Below are positions 43,878 to 53,102 of a stretch of DNA of 64,000 nt, one piece after another (the first letter of the stretch is position 1; each line of letters opens with the position of its first letter). This stretch comes from Lachnospiraceae bacterium. Lineage in GTDB: Bacteria; Bacillota; Clostridia; Lachnospirales; Lachnospiraceae. The notes below the pieces were generated by a model. It was not told the DNA's origin, ran no database searches, and saw nothing but the letters and a program-made list of their open reading frames with translations. The stretch covers positions 16,830-80,829 of the forward strand of contig CAJTDX010000012.1 of assembly GCA_910575155.1 (NCBI GenBank). The letters run 5' to 3'. Position numbers and translations under genes: made by a program.

Positions 43878-45284
43878 TTATCCCAGGACAACTGCCCCTA
43901 AAATATTACCTTTCTGTTCTCTTGTCAGATTAATTTCATTATATATTTCATCGTAAATAGATTGTCCTTTCTGTTCCACGAACAGGATCGTTCCTGTCTC
44001 AATGCCAGCCTGCAGAGAAGCGGCGTCATACGTAATATTTTCTCCTTCTTTCACCTCGATCTTCTGAGCAGACAGCTCTTTCTTAATCCTGTCTAAAACA
44101 GCGGTATCTATCTTTTCATATTCACTTCCTGTCATATATATGCAGTCTATCCCTTGCTGTCTGCAGGAAAGCGCAATATTTGCAGATACAACTTTAATTT
44201 GCTTTTCTACTGTGAGATTTTTCTTTCTCCTATTTTTTACTTTCAATATCATTTTATCAATTACAGATAAAAAACGCTTTTTCTCTGTCGACAAGTTGAC
44301 TTCTCCCAAAAGCCGAATCCCATACATACTGCGAATTTCTTCCGCATTCTGGAGTCTGGCAGTAAACAGCATCCGGCAGGCAATCCAAGCGCATGCCAGG
44401 AAAATTCCTGCAAAAGCTCCCAGTATCAAAAACTTAATGCTAAATCCTGGCGCTTCTTCCGTTTCCTCTTTCTCGCCCCTTATTTCTTCGATATCAGAGT
44501 TAAAAACAGCCAGCTGCTCGGGTGTCATCCCGGCTTTCAAGGTCTGCAGCTGCGTTTTTAAGGTTGAAACATTGCTCGCCATATTGTTCTTTTTTTCAAT
44601 AAGTGTAGAATCTACAATCATATTCTGAGATTCACTGATTAATTCTAATTTATGAGATCCGACCTCCTGTAATTCTGAGGATTTTTGTTCCAACAATGAT
44701 TTTATTACATTTGAAATATCCTGCAGCTTGTCTGTATCCTGATAACTGAAACTTATATAAAGCGTCTCAGATATCTGTGATACCTGCAATAATTCCTTAA
44801 AATCTCCTTTGGTAATGGAAAGTCCTGCTTCCTCAATTACTTTCTGCGCCAGATCTCCACTGTTAATATAGTTATTGTATAGCGTAGTGACTTTATCTGT
44901 ATAATCACGTTTACTGTCTTTCGTATAATTGATAATATAGTCAGATTTTATATAATACTGTATTTCCAAAACAGGTTTTTCATATGCATTAATCTGCATC
45001 AACGCTGAATTTTCCATATATTTCTCAGTATCGTCTATTCGGATCTGCATCTGCTCTGCATCTGACAACTTCTCAAGTTCTTCCTTCTCCAATTCCTCTC
45101 TTATTTCTTCCACATCAATATTCTGTGAGGCCTGATAGCTTCTGGAACTTAAAAAATATTTCATGCCGCCAAGTAATAATGCAAAAATAATACCAAGGCA
45201 GATAATTTGTCTCCATCCTAACAGAATATTCCAAAATAAATCCATTAAATTTATTTCCCGTTCCACTCTCTCCTGTGCTTCCAT
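43878..45284 (-). CDS. Wzz/YveK-like chain-length protein with degenerate kinase-like tail
   Basis: A 468-aa membrane protein of the polysaccharide co-polymerase class. The first membrane helix is about residues 28-50, the extracytoplasmic domain is helical with a coiled coil, and the second helix is about 275-300 (FLILGAFAGIFLACAWI). A 150-residue cytoplasmic tail follows (YGIRLLGEVN, ANIALSCRQQGIDCIYMTGSE). The tail resembles a BY-kinase fold but has no P-loop, so it is unlikely to phosphorylate. ATG 45284 is chosen because GGAGGA precedes it. It has its own promoter. Confidence 0.85.
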   Translation of the reverse strand: MEAQERVEREINLMDLFWNILLGWRQIICLGIIFALLLGGMKYFLSSRSYQASQNIDVEEIREELEKEELEKLSDAEQMQIRIDDTEKYMENSALMQINAYEKPVLEIQYYIKSDYIINYTKDSKRDYTDKVTTLYNNYINSGDLAQKVIEEAGLSITKGDFKELLQVSQISETLYISFSYQDTDKLQDISNVIKSLLEQKSSELQEVGSHKLELISESQNMIVDSTLIEKKNNMASNVSTLKTQLQTLKAGMTPEQLAVFNSDIEEIRGEKEETEEAPGFSIKFLILGAFAGIFLACAWIACRMLFTARLQNAEEIRSMYGIRLLGEVNLSTEKKRFLSVIDKMILKVKNRRKKNLTVEKQIKVVSANIALSCRQQGIDCIYMTGSEYEKIDTAVLDRIKKELSAQKIEVKEGENITYDAASLQAGIETGTILFVEQKGQSIYDEIYNEINLTREQKGNILGAVVLG

Positions 45285-45352
45285 TAAAACTTCCTCCATA
45301 CCATTTTCTCATAGCTACATTTTTATGCCGGATAATTTTCTTTCCACATTAC

Positions 45353-45381
45353 ATGGTATCTAATAATTTGTATTCTGTCAA
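45353..45381 (-). promoter_or_regulatory. Promoter of the wzz-like gene
   Basis: On the minus strand TTGACA (45381-45376) and TACCAT (45358-45353) are 17 bases apart, about 70 bases before the start codon. The rest of 45285-45618 shows nothing else. Confidence 0.5.
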
Positions 45382-45618
45382 GTTCTCAATAACTTCAGTT
45401 TCTATACTTTTATCCATGATTTCTTGATTCAGTGCTGCACATAATAGACAACTTTCAAAATATTTCCAAAATATACGGAATCTCATTGCTTTTTGATACA
45501 AAATAGCATTCTGTTGTTATCTGCTGCCTAACATTGTTTACATCATACTGACATATGAAACATAAAGCATCGGATTCCTGTGTATTTATTAAGATGATTC
45601 TACTGTCAGAATGGCTCA

Positions 45619-47166
45619 CTATTTATCTATCTTATTATATTTTGTTTCTGACAGATACTTATTTCCATCTTTTAGAAAACTAAGCGCGATCAATAAAATG
45701 ACAATTCCAATTGGAAATGCAGAAACAATACTCACACTTTGTAAATTACTCATTGAACTTTCCGCAAAAATCAACATAATTGGCAAAACAATTAATAAAA
45801 TACACCACATGAACTGAATCCTCTGATCCGGTTGACCATCTTTACTCAAACTATAATAACTATAACACGATGCCGTTAATGCTATAGAATCGAAAGAAGT
45901 AGCATAAAATGCCATCATTGTTAATAAAACAATAACCAGCACAAGAGGTGCGCATGGCATTGTTTTAATTATTGAAACAATCAGTTCATACAAATCTCCT
46001 GTCTGATTGTATTGAGCCACGTAATCTTTCACACCACTAACCTGCATTTTCATAGAATAATTGCCAAGAATAATAAAACTGATCACTGTGGAACCCACGC
46101 CAAATACATAACCTCCGAGAATTGTTTGACGAATGGATCTGCCGCGCGAAATACTGCCAATAAAAAATGGCGCCGCCACACACCATACCATCCAATATGC
46201 CCAATAATAAATCGTCCAGTTTTGTGGAAAATTTGACGTTCTTAAAGGATCAGAATATGTAGACAATTCAAAAAAATTCTGTACCACTTTCCCAAAAGAA
46301 GTAATTCCTGTTTCAACAATATAACCCGCATCATTACTGAAAAAGAGTACAAACGCTATCAAACCAAAAAACATATAAATGCAGACTTTGGCTAATATGC
46401 TGATTCCTTTGAATCCATGAAGCAGAGAATATGTATAAACACAACAGGTAACAATCAAAATAATAATCGTAATGATATCACGGTCAGTCTGAATATGAAA
46501 TAATTCTTCAATAATAGAAGCCATAAGAGGCGTTGCCACACTAAACGTTGTTGCTGTTCCTGCTAAAAGAGCAAACACGGCCAGCAGATCAATCACTCTT
46601 CCGGGAAAACCGTCCGTATATGCTCCCAAAATTGGACGGCATGCCTCTGAATATTTTTGCCTGTTCCTCTTACGAACATGAAGCATAAATCCAAAAGCAG
46701 CGGCTAACACCAAATAAAATCCCCATGGAATAAAACTCCAATGAAAAAGCGGATACACGCCTGCCCATTCTTGAATACTACCCATTTCAGCAAGATGAGG
46801 ATCAGAGGCATAAAGAATCCATTCTGAAAATGAATAAAACAGAATATCTGCCGCCAGACCGCAGGTAAACATCATACATCCCCAGGAAAAAAAGGAGTAC
46901 TTTGGTTTCTCATCTGGCTCTCCAAGAATAATAGTTCCGTATTTTGAACCTGCAATAAATAATGATAATAAGAAAATAAAAAGACCAAGCACTAAATAAT
47001 AAATGCCAAATGTATCCCCAAAAAAGAAGCGTACCTGACTTAAAATCATATTTGATTCTTCTTGTTTAAAGAAAAATACTATACATAAAAGCAGAACAAT
47101 TACCAATGGAACAATAGTAATCATCCAGTCAATTTTATTACTTTCCTGCGATGTTTTTTTATTCAT
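45619..47166 (-). CDS. BCCT-family choline/betaine transporter
   Basis: A 515-aa transporter with about twelve membrane helices. The family signature around helix 8 is YYWAYWMVWCVAAPFFIGSISRGRSIRQ, with the Trp-rich aromatic choline box. FHWSFIPWGFYLVLAAAFGF lies in the first half. BCCT carriers import choline, betaine or carnitine by ion-coupled symport. Placed directly after (ATGA overlap) a phosphocholine cytidylyltransferase and next to a choline kinase, it is most probably the choline importer of the phosphocholine branch. Confidence 0.88.
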   Translation of the reverse strand: MNKKTSQESNKIDWMITIVPLVIVLLLCIVFFFKQEESNMILSQVRFFFGDTFGIYYLVLGLFIFLLSLFIAGSKYGTIILGEPDEKPKYSFFSWGCMMFTCGLAADILFYSFSEWILYASDPHLAEMGSIQEWAGVYPLFHWSFIPWGFYLVLAAAFGFMLHVRKRNRQKYSEACRPILGAYTDGFPGRVIDLLAVFALLAGTATTFSVATPLMASIIEELFHIQTDRDIITIIILIVTCCVYTYSLLHGFKGISILAKVCIYMFFGLIAFVLFFSNDAGYIVETGITSFGKVVQNFFELSTYSDPLRTSNFPQNWTIYYWAYWMVWCVAAPFFIGSISRGRSIRQTILGGYVFGVGSTVISFIILGNYSMKMQVSGVKDYVAQYNQTGDLYELIVSIIKTMPCAPLVLVIVLLTMMAFYATSFDSIALTASCYSYYSLSKDGQPDQRIQFMWCILLIVLPIMLIFAESSMSNLQSVSIVSAFPIGIVILLIALSFLKDGNKYLSETKYNKIDK

Positions 47167-47888
47167 TCGGTTTCATCCTCCGCATATTTCAGATAACTCT
47201 GATCTAAAGCAATTAAGTCTTCCAGACAATCTAATTCGACGACGTCACCACTTTTCATTGGCCTTATTCCCAAATTATACTCTTGCGGATAGCAAAACAT
47301 AACAATATCGTCCCAGTAAATCTGGTTATTCTTTCTTTTCTCAAATTCAATCTCAAGATGCGCTTTTAATTTTTTTCCATCCTCAGAAGTCCATCTGGAA
47401 ATACTATAAAGCTGCCATCCGCCTTTTCCTCCACTTCGGCTGCAAGAGGTCACAATACCATTTTCGACTGTCTGCAGCCATTCTTTTGTCTCATGATCTG
47501 TCCAAACACTATTATATCCGGAACGTTCAAATGACGGCTCTAAAACAGAAGTATTATAAATAATCTGATCCCCATCCAAAATAATTGCATTTTGAATAAA
47601 ATTCCTTGCAATATAAAGCGAAGAGATATTATTACAGGTATCATAATATGGATTGTAAATCAACTTTAGGCCTGGATATTCTTTTTCTAATATTTCAAAT
47701 TTTTCTTTTAAATATCCTACAACCACATAAATCTCCCTGATTCCATTTTTATGAAGCCCCTGGACAACCGTATCAATCATACGTATATTATTCACTTTAA
47801 TCAGAGGTTTCGGTGTTTCCAATGTGACAGGCCGCATTCGCTTTCCCACACCTGCCGCCAAAATAACAGCCCGTTCTGCTCTGTTCAT
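47163..47888 (-). CDS. LicC-like phosphocholine cytidylyltransferase
   Basis: A 241-aa nucleotidyltransferase. The signature VILAAGVGKRMRPVTLETPKPLIKVN (about 8-33) contains the Gly-rich NTP loop and the conserved Lys. GIREIYVVVGYLKEKFE and YYDTCNNISSLYIARN match LicC proteins that activate phosphocholine with CTP. It has four-base ATGA overlaps on both sides, so this is a tight operon. A second copy of this domain is fused to the choline kinase upstream. Confidence 0.85.
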   Translation of the reverse strand: MNRAERAVILAAGVGKRMRPVTLETPKPLIKVNNIRMIDTVVQGLHKNGIREIYVVVGYLKEKFEILEKEYPGLKLIYNPYYDTCNNISSLYIARNFIQNAIILDGDQIIYNTSVLEPSFERSGYNSVWTDHETKEWLQTVENGIVTSCSRSGGKGGWQLYSISRWTSEDGKKLKAHLEIEFEKRKNNQIYWDDIVMFCYPQEYNLGIRPMKSGDVVELDCLEDLIALDQSYLKYAEDETE

Positions 47889-49498
47889 TCTCTAATCATC
47901 TCCAAATCTTTTAACTCATTCTGAGCGATTTGATAAAATTCTTTGGCATATTGATACTGCCTCAACGAATAGTCTCCAAACTCTGCGCCAAGATTTCTTT
48001 TATACTCACACCAATTGCTCCATAATAATCCGCAAACTGAAATATAACAATAAATTTTAATACGGATTACATCCTTGCATCCTTCGGGAAAATATGCCGA
48101 AATTAAATCATTTATTTGCCCAAGATCATAAAAAGAGTAAATAGAAAACATCGCAAGATCTACATGAGGATCCTGCATTCCGGCGTATTCCCAATCTATC
48201 AGATAAATTCTTTCTTCACCGTCTTGATCTGCAAAAAGGAAGTTATCCGAAACAGCATCTATATGGGTTAATATATAATCTTCCCTGTGTTCATCAATAA
48301 ATTTTTTAAGTGAAAAAACATTTGATTTTGTTATATGATAATCGTCATAAGAAGACGGAGCTTTGTTCCACAAATTTTCATAAAACTCAATTTGTTTAAA
48401 CAGATCAAATGTATGACCCACTTTAATTTTTAAATTATGAAACTCACGCAAACATTTCATACATTTTCTTACATCTTCATAATCTAATGGATTGCAGACG
48501 CGCGCTCCTTCTAAATACTCCGTTATTTTATATCCGTTATCTGCATTTATATAAATAATTTTATCACAAATATGCTTCTCTTTAATTGCCTTATATACTG
48601 CCGCTTCCTGAGTTCTGTTAATAAGCTGGTCTGTCCCAAATCCCGGAATTCTCATTATATACTTTTTCTCATCACACATGAATGAGAAAGAGCGATTCGT
48701 CATGCCTTTTTTTATGGCTTTTATATGTTTTATTTTATCGGAACCAACATCCAATGTTCCACAGATCATATTTATGGCCTCTGACTCCAATTGATCGGAA
48801 GCATTATGATGTTCTCTTAATTGTTCGTAAGTATTTATTTCAATTACATCCTGAGAATTGACTAATTTTGCATAAACAGGTATCTTTCCAAATGAAAATA
48901 ACGCCTCCTCCCAAAAAGAATTATCATAACACTTGTTTTCACATAATGTTTTTATTTGTTCTTTCAATACGGCAGAATCTTTCTCTAAAAGATAACAAAT
49001 GCCAATCATCGTATTTCCAATATCTTTTTCTTCAATGGTAAATAATTCCATTTTTTCATTAACTCTGACATTGCTTCCGGCATCCAGAATATCGCTGACC
49101 ATATACCAAGAGTATGTTTCAACATGACTATACGGGTTTTGCGCACACCAGATGTCGCACGGAATTATATAAGAATTTGATAAATACTCTAACGCCAGCT
49201 TCAGAGAATGGAGATTATTTTTTGAACTGTATTCTTCATTCTCTATTAATGTAACATCGTATTTTTCCGCCAGATATTTAAACTTTTCCTTCATAAATCC
49301 AACAATAATATATATTTCGAAAATACCTGCTTCATGTAACTGCCTAATACTTCTTTCAATCATAGGTTCGCCATTTATTTTTATGAAGCCTTTGGGCAAA
49401 TCCAAATTAATCGGAACCATGCGCATTCCAAAACCAGCAGCCAAAATAATAGCGTTTTGCGGAAATTTATTTATTTTTTCATTATTAATACCATTCAT
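47885..49498 (-). CDS. Fused cytidylyltransferase and choline kinase
   Basis: A 537-aa bifunctional enzyme. Residues 1-235 are a LicC-like nucleotidyltransferase (AIILAAGFGMRMVPINLDLP, GFIKINGEPMIERSIRQL). Residues 250-537 are a choline/ethanolamine kinase of the LicA type: the catalytic HxD region is YILTHIDAVSDNFLF and the metal-binding segment is IYLIDWEYAGMQDPHVDLAMF. It should turn choline into phosphocholine and CDP-choline. I take the start at ATG 49498; a longer frame to 49627 would overlap the epimerase gene. The AAGGGG site adjoins this start tightly. Confidence 0.85.
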   Translation of the reverse strand: MNGINNEKINKFPQNAIILAAGFGMRMVPINLDLPKGFIKINGEPMIERSIRQLHEAGIFEIYIIVGFMKEKFKYLAEKYDVTLIENEEYSSKNNLHSLKLALEYLSNSYIIPCDIWCAQNPYSHVETYSWYMVSDILDAGSNVRVNEKMELFTIEEKDIGNTMIGICYLLEKDSAVLKEQIKTLCENKCYDNSFWEEALFSFGKIPVYAKLVNSQDVIEINTYEQLREHHNASDQLESEAINMICGTLDVGSDKIKHIKAIKKGMTNRSFSFMCDEKKYIMRIPGFGTDQLINRTQEAAVYKAIKEKHICDKIIYINADNGYKITEYLEGARVCNPLDYEDVRKCMKCLREFHNLKIKVGHTFDLFKQIEFYENLWNKAPSSYDDYHITKSNVFSLKKFIDEHREDYILTHIDAVSDNFLFADQDGEERIYLIDWEYAGMQDPHVDLAMFSIYSFYDLGQINDLISAYFPEGCKDVIRIKIYCYISVCGLLWSNWCEYKRNLGAEFGDYSLRQYQYAKEFYQIAQNELKDLEMIRE

Positions 49499-49514
49499 CC
49501 CCTTGCATTTTTCT

Positions 49515-50657
49515 TTATATCTCAGTATATCCTCTTTCCAGGATATCTGTAATTCTTCTGCAGGCATTTCCGTCTCCGTAAGGGTTCTGCGCATGAGCCA
49601 TCTTTTCATATACATTCTGATCTTCAAGAAGCTTCTTAAAATTCTGGTAGATAACTTCTTCTTCCGTACCTACCAGTTTCAGCGTTCCTGCTGCAATTCC
49701 TTCCGGTCTTTCGGTTGTATTTCGCATCACTAATACAGGTTTGCCAAGAGACGGCGCTTCTTCCTGTATTCCTCCACTGTCAGTAAGAATTAAATAACTC
49801 CTGGCCATTAAGTTATGACAATCAAATACCTCTACAGGCTCTATGATATGAACTCTGTCCAGGCCCCCCAGCTCCATTTGCGCCGCTTCGCGGACCACCG
49901 GATTCATATGAATTGGATAAAGAACTTTGACATCCTTATGTTCATGCAAAACCCGCCTGACTGCCCGGAACATCTGATGCATAGGTTGTCCAAGATTTTC
50001 TCTCCTGTGGGCAGTAATAAAAATCAGCCTGCTCTTTTGCGTCCATTCCAGCTCAGGATGCTTATAATCTTTCCTGACGGTTGTTTTTAACGCATCAATT
50101 ACTGTATTTCCTGTAACCCAGATTTTGTCCGCATCTTTTCCTTCCTTTATCAGATTCTCTCTGGCCTTTAATGTTGGTGCAAAATTATATTGAGATATAA
50201 TCGATACTGCCTGGCGATTGAATTCTTCTGGATAAGGACTATAGATATCATTCGTACGCAATCCTGCTTCCACATGTCCAACTGGAATCTGAAGATAAAA
50301 GCAGGCGAGAGCCGTCGCAAATGTTGTCGAAGTATCTCCATGAACCAGGACAATATCTGGCGTTTCTTTCTCCAATACTTCTTTTATGCGGTTTAATATA
50401 TTCGTAGTGATATCAAATAACGTCTGCTTCTCTTTCATAACAGAAAGATCATAATCAGGCTTTACATGAAACGTACTGAGCACCTGATCCAGCATCTGAC
50501 GGTGCTGGCCTGTCACACACACCACAGTTTCCATTGTACTCCGTCTCTTTAACTCATTTACCAGCGGGCACATTTTGATTGCTTCTGGTCTTGTCCCAAA
50601 AACCAACATAACTTTTTTCTTCAACTTTACATCCAAATATAACGAATATCTTAACAC
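49515..50657 (-). CDS. wecB: UDP-N-acetylglucosamine 2-epimerase (non-hydrolysing)
   Basis: A 380-aa GT-B-fold epimerase that interconverts UDP-GlcNAc and UDP-ManNAc. VFGTRPEAIKMCPLVNEL at the N-terminus, VHGDTSTTFATALACFYL, GHVEAGLRTNDIYSPYPEEFNR and LTDSGGIQEEAPSLGKPVLVMRNTTERPEG are the invariant motifs. The annotated start is a GTG with a weak site; an internal TTG before KKKVMLVFG is an alternative. It supplies ManNAc for the surface glycan; no UDP-ManNAc dehydrogenase is nearby. Confidence 0.95.
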   Translation of the reverse strand: MLRYSLYLDVKLKKKVMLVFGTRPEAIKMCPLVNELKRRSTMETVVCVTGQHRQMLDQVLSTFHVKPDYDLSVMKEKQTLFDITTNILNRIKEVLEKETPDIVLVHGDTSTTFATALACFYLQIPVGHVEAGLRTNDIYSPYPEEFNRQAVSIISQYNFAPTLKARENLIKEGKDADKIWVTGNTVIDALKTTVRKDYKHPELEWTQKSRLIFITAHRRENLGQPMHQMFRAVRRVLHEHKDVKVLYPIHMNPVVREAAQMELGGLDRVHIIEPVEVFDCHNLMARSYLILTDSGGIQEEAPSLGKPVLVMRNTTERPEGIAAGTLKLVGTEEEVIYQNFKKLLEDQNVYEKMAHAQNPYGDGNACRRITDILERGYTEI

Positions 50658-50713
50658 CTACCATAAACATATTTCATTATATTTTTCCTTTCTGTATACT
50701 ATAATGACAAAAA

Positions 50714-51928
50714 TTATTTATTAACTTTATCATATATATATCTTTTCACTCCCAAAGGCACCCATTTTAAAATGCGGTGTCTCCATCCACTATCCAGATA
50801 CATATACTTTTTTGCTGTTTTCTCAAAACCAGCTTTATTCATTGACTTATAAATTTTATCTCTATAATGATGTCTTGCAGGCGGTTTAACCAATGATAAA
50901 TTATCCCTTTTAATATCATCAAGCGTCGTCTCAAAAATCTCTCCTTCCTTTTGAAGAATATCTATAAAAGCTTCTCCCTTATCTGTATTTACCAAAATTG
51001 CCGATATTCCACATCCCGATTGTTTTTCTTCCGTAAGAACGCCAAGTTTTTCAACTCCCCAAAAATCTCCTATAGAAATATCCCCATATCGTTCTTCTCT
51101 GCAAAAAGTACATTCATAACATGATTCCCGCAAAGTTTTTTTTGCAATAAAAGAACAAAAATATGGATCATGATTTAAATGTTCCTCAATCTCTTCTGTT
51201 CCATCCTCATATGTAATTTTTCTTACAAGCTTCTCCCATCCATATGACTTATCTCTGAATTCATAGTCTTTTATTTTCTTACAGACACCCTGTCGTGATA
51301 CATTTTCTTTCCAACTCAAGTAGCTCATAAACAATTTAGCAGACGGCGTTCCATAACAAAATAAGTCTATCAAATATAAATTTTGATATTCCCTATTTAA
51401 AAAATGTACTAAACCTGCAATTTGACATGGAACACTACAATACAGAACTAATTCCTTATTATTAAGATGTTTTTTTATCTCTTCATATATTCCTTCAATA
51501 TTGCTGACGGCATATTTTGAACCGCACATCTTTTTTACATCGCTTTCTTTATTAGAACATATCGTAACAACCTTATTCTCATCATCATAAATACTTCCGC
51601 AGACCCAGCCTCCACACTCTAAAAACTTTGCAGCTATTCTGTAAAATACTCCTCCTGAACTGGATTTCACCGAGCATGTTTCTGGTTTTTCTATAAATCC
51701 ATATTGTTTGCTGCTTTTATTTCCCTGAAAATTATCAATGGGACAAACCGAGAGACACTTTCCACATTCTATACATAGAGATTCATCTTGAATATCCGGG
51801 TAATAAAAACCTTCCTGATCCATCTCCATGGATAATATTCTCTTGGAACAAGAATTAGCGCATGCACCGCATCCCGTACACTTTATATGATTTTCTTCGA
51901 GCAGCTTTAACAGAATTTTATTCTTCAA
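50714..51928 (-). CDS. F420-hydrogenase beta-subunit-like iron-sulfur protein
   Basis: A 404-aa protein. Two N-terminal 4Fe-4S motifs are CTGCGACANSC and CIECGKCLSVCP. The FrhB-like N- and C-domains follow (KSSSGGVFYRIAAKF, VPCQIAGLVHFLNREY, DLFCYGTPS, CTFCREERYGDISIGDFWG). The start is a TTG at 51928 with a perfect GGAGGAG seven bases upstream; an ATG at 51958 would lie too far into the previous gene. In Firmicute glycan loci it commonly accompanies polysaccharide pyruvyl transferase, here overlapping its end by 11 bp. Its substrate is unknown; redox chemistry is implied by the clusters. Confidence 0.88.
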   Translation of the reverse strand: MKNKILLKLLEENHIKCTGCGACANSCSKRILSMEMDQEGFYYPDIQDESLCIECGKCLSVCPIDNFQGNKSSKQYGFIEKPETCSVKSSSGGVFYRIAAKFLECGGWVCGSIYDDENKVVTICSNKESDVKKMCGSKYAVSNIEGIYEEIKKHLNNKELVLYCSVPCQIAGLVHFLNREYQNLYLIDLFCYGTPSAKLFMSYLSWKENVSRQGVCKKIKDYEFRDKSYGWEKLVRKITYEDGTEEIEEHLNHDPYFCSFIAKKTLRESCYECTFCREERYGDISIGDFWGVEKLGVLTEEKQSGCGISAILVNTDKGEAFIDILQKEGEIFETTLDDIKRDNLSLVKPPARHHYRDKIYKSMNKAGFEKTAKKYMYLDSGWRHRILKWVPLGVKRYIYDKVNK

Positions 51929-53102
51929 TATATAACTCCTCCACTTTTGTTTTAACAATATCCAGGCCTTTTAAATATTCTGGCATTCTTGATCTTAAAT
52001 ATTTTCTTACCTCTAAACAATTTCTTTCCATCCAGTCAAATTTCTCAATGATTTCCCTACAAAAATCTTCTGAAAATATATCGACAATATATGGTTCATA
52101 CTCCCCAAAAATATCTTTCGCTATGCCCCTGGATTTGATACTGTACCCCAACACCAAAACCGGCACAAATGAAGCATATGCCGCAATTGATGCATGTGTT
52201 CTTAAAGTAACTACAAGCGCACATTTACTAATTATATATCTTATTTTATCAGCTCTCATTTCCTCTATAAGAAATACTCGATTTGAAACTTTATACTTCT
52301 CGTATAATCTTTTTTCTGTGTCCAGATCATTTAAATAAGAACCAGCATTTACATGCGGAATCATTAAAATCTCATACTCTGAACTGCCAATTATATGTTC
52401 TATAAGATTATCTACCCCTTTAATCAGAATTTCGTATCTGTTTGTATTACCCTGCGCTACACCTCCGACAACAATTCCAATATACTGTTTATCACTTTTT
52501 ATACAATCCAACTTATCAGGTTCTTCAACAGCCTGCATCGCAAAAGCAACATCTGGCGCAAGTAAACAATTACTTATGCCGTTCTTTTTCAGTAAATCAA
52601 GCGTCAACGACTCTCTTGCAATCATAAGATCATATTTCTGTAAATCTGCAAGGACCTTATGATTTTTAAACACATTCTCATTGATTGAACATCCCAGCCC
52701 AATTGTTCTGCCTCCCCGCAAATGAATTTCTCTGTTCAAAAAATGATACATATCCAGAACTTCTCTGCCTTCACAATACTGATCTCCCATTTCTAAGATA
52801 AATATTTTATTTTCAGACTTTTCAAAAACCGTTTTCAATTCTATTTTATATCTAAAATAATCGCTCCCAGACAGCAAGTAAAGTGCATATCCAAATATAT
52901 TTCTCAAACTATATCTTGGCAGTTCTCTTTTCATATCTTTTAAAAAGCATATTTTATCAAGTTCAAATTTACGATCACTTTCTTTATCCAATGTGAAAAC
53001 TTCGAGATCATAACCAGTTAAAACATTTTTTAATCCTCTGATAAGAGCTTCGTTTCCATGATTGGCTGAACTAAAGTGTCCATACACATATACTTTTTTC
53101 AT
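51918..53102 (-). CDS. Polysaccharide pyruvyl transferase family protein
   Basis: A 394-aa CsaB/WcaK-type enzyme that adds a pyruvate ketal to a sugar. YGHFSSANHGNEALIRGLKNVL at the start is the conserved GN-GNE region, with EMGDQYCEGREVL, ARESLTLDLLKKNGI and VVTLRTHASIAAYASFVPVLVLGY (the His-containing sensor loop) further on. It starts four bases inside the flippase stop and its end overlaps the iron-sulfur protein gene, so all three are coupled. Confidence 0.92.
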   Translation of the reverse strand: MKKVYVYGHFSSANHGNEALIRGLKNVLTGYDLEVFTLDKESDRKFELDKICFLKDMKRELPRYSLRNIFGYALYLLSGSDYFRYKIELKTVFEKSENKIFILEMGDQYCEGREVLDMYHFLNREIHLRGGRTIGLGCSINENVFKNHKVLADLQKYDLMIARESLTLDLLKKNGISNCLLAPDVAFAMQAVEEPDKLDCIKSDKQYIGIVVGGVAQGNTNRYEILIKGVDNLIEHIIGSSEYEILMIPHVNAGSYLNDLDTEKRLYEKYKVSNRVFLIEEMRADKIRYIISKCALVVTLRTHASIAAYASFVPVLVLGYSIKSRGIAKDIFGEYEPYIVDIFSEDFCREIIEKFDWMERNCLEVRKYLRSRMPEYLKGLDIVKTKVEELYIEE

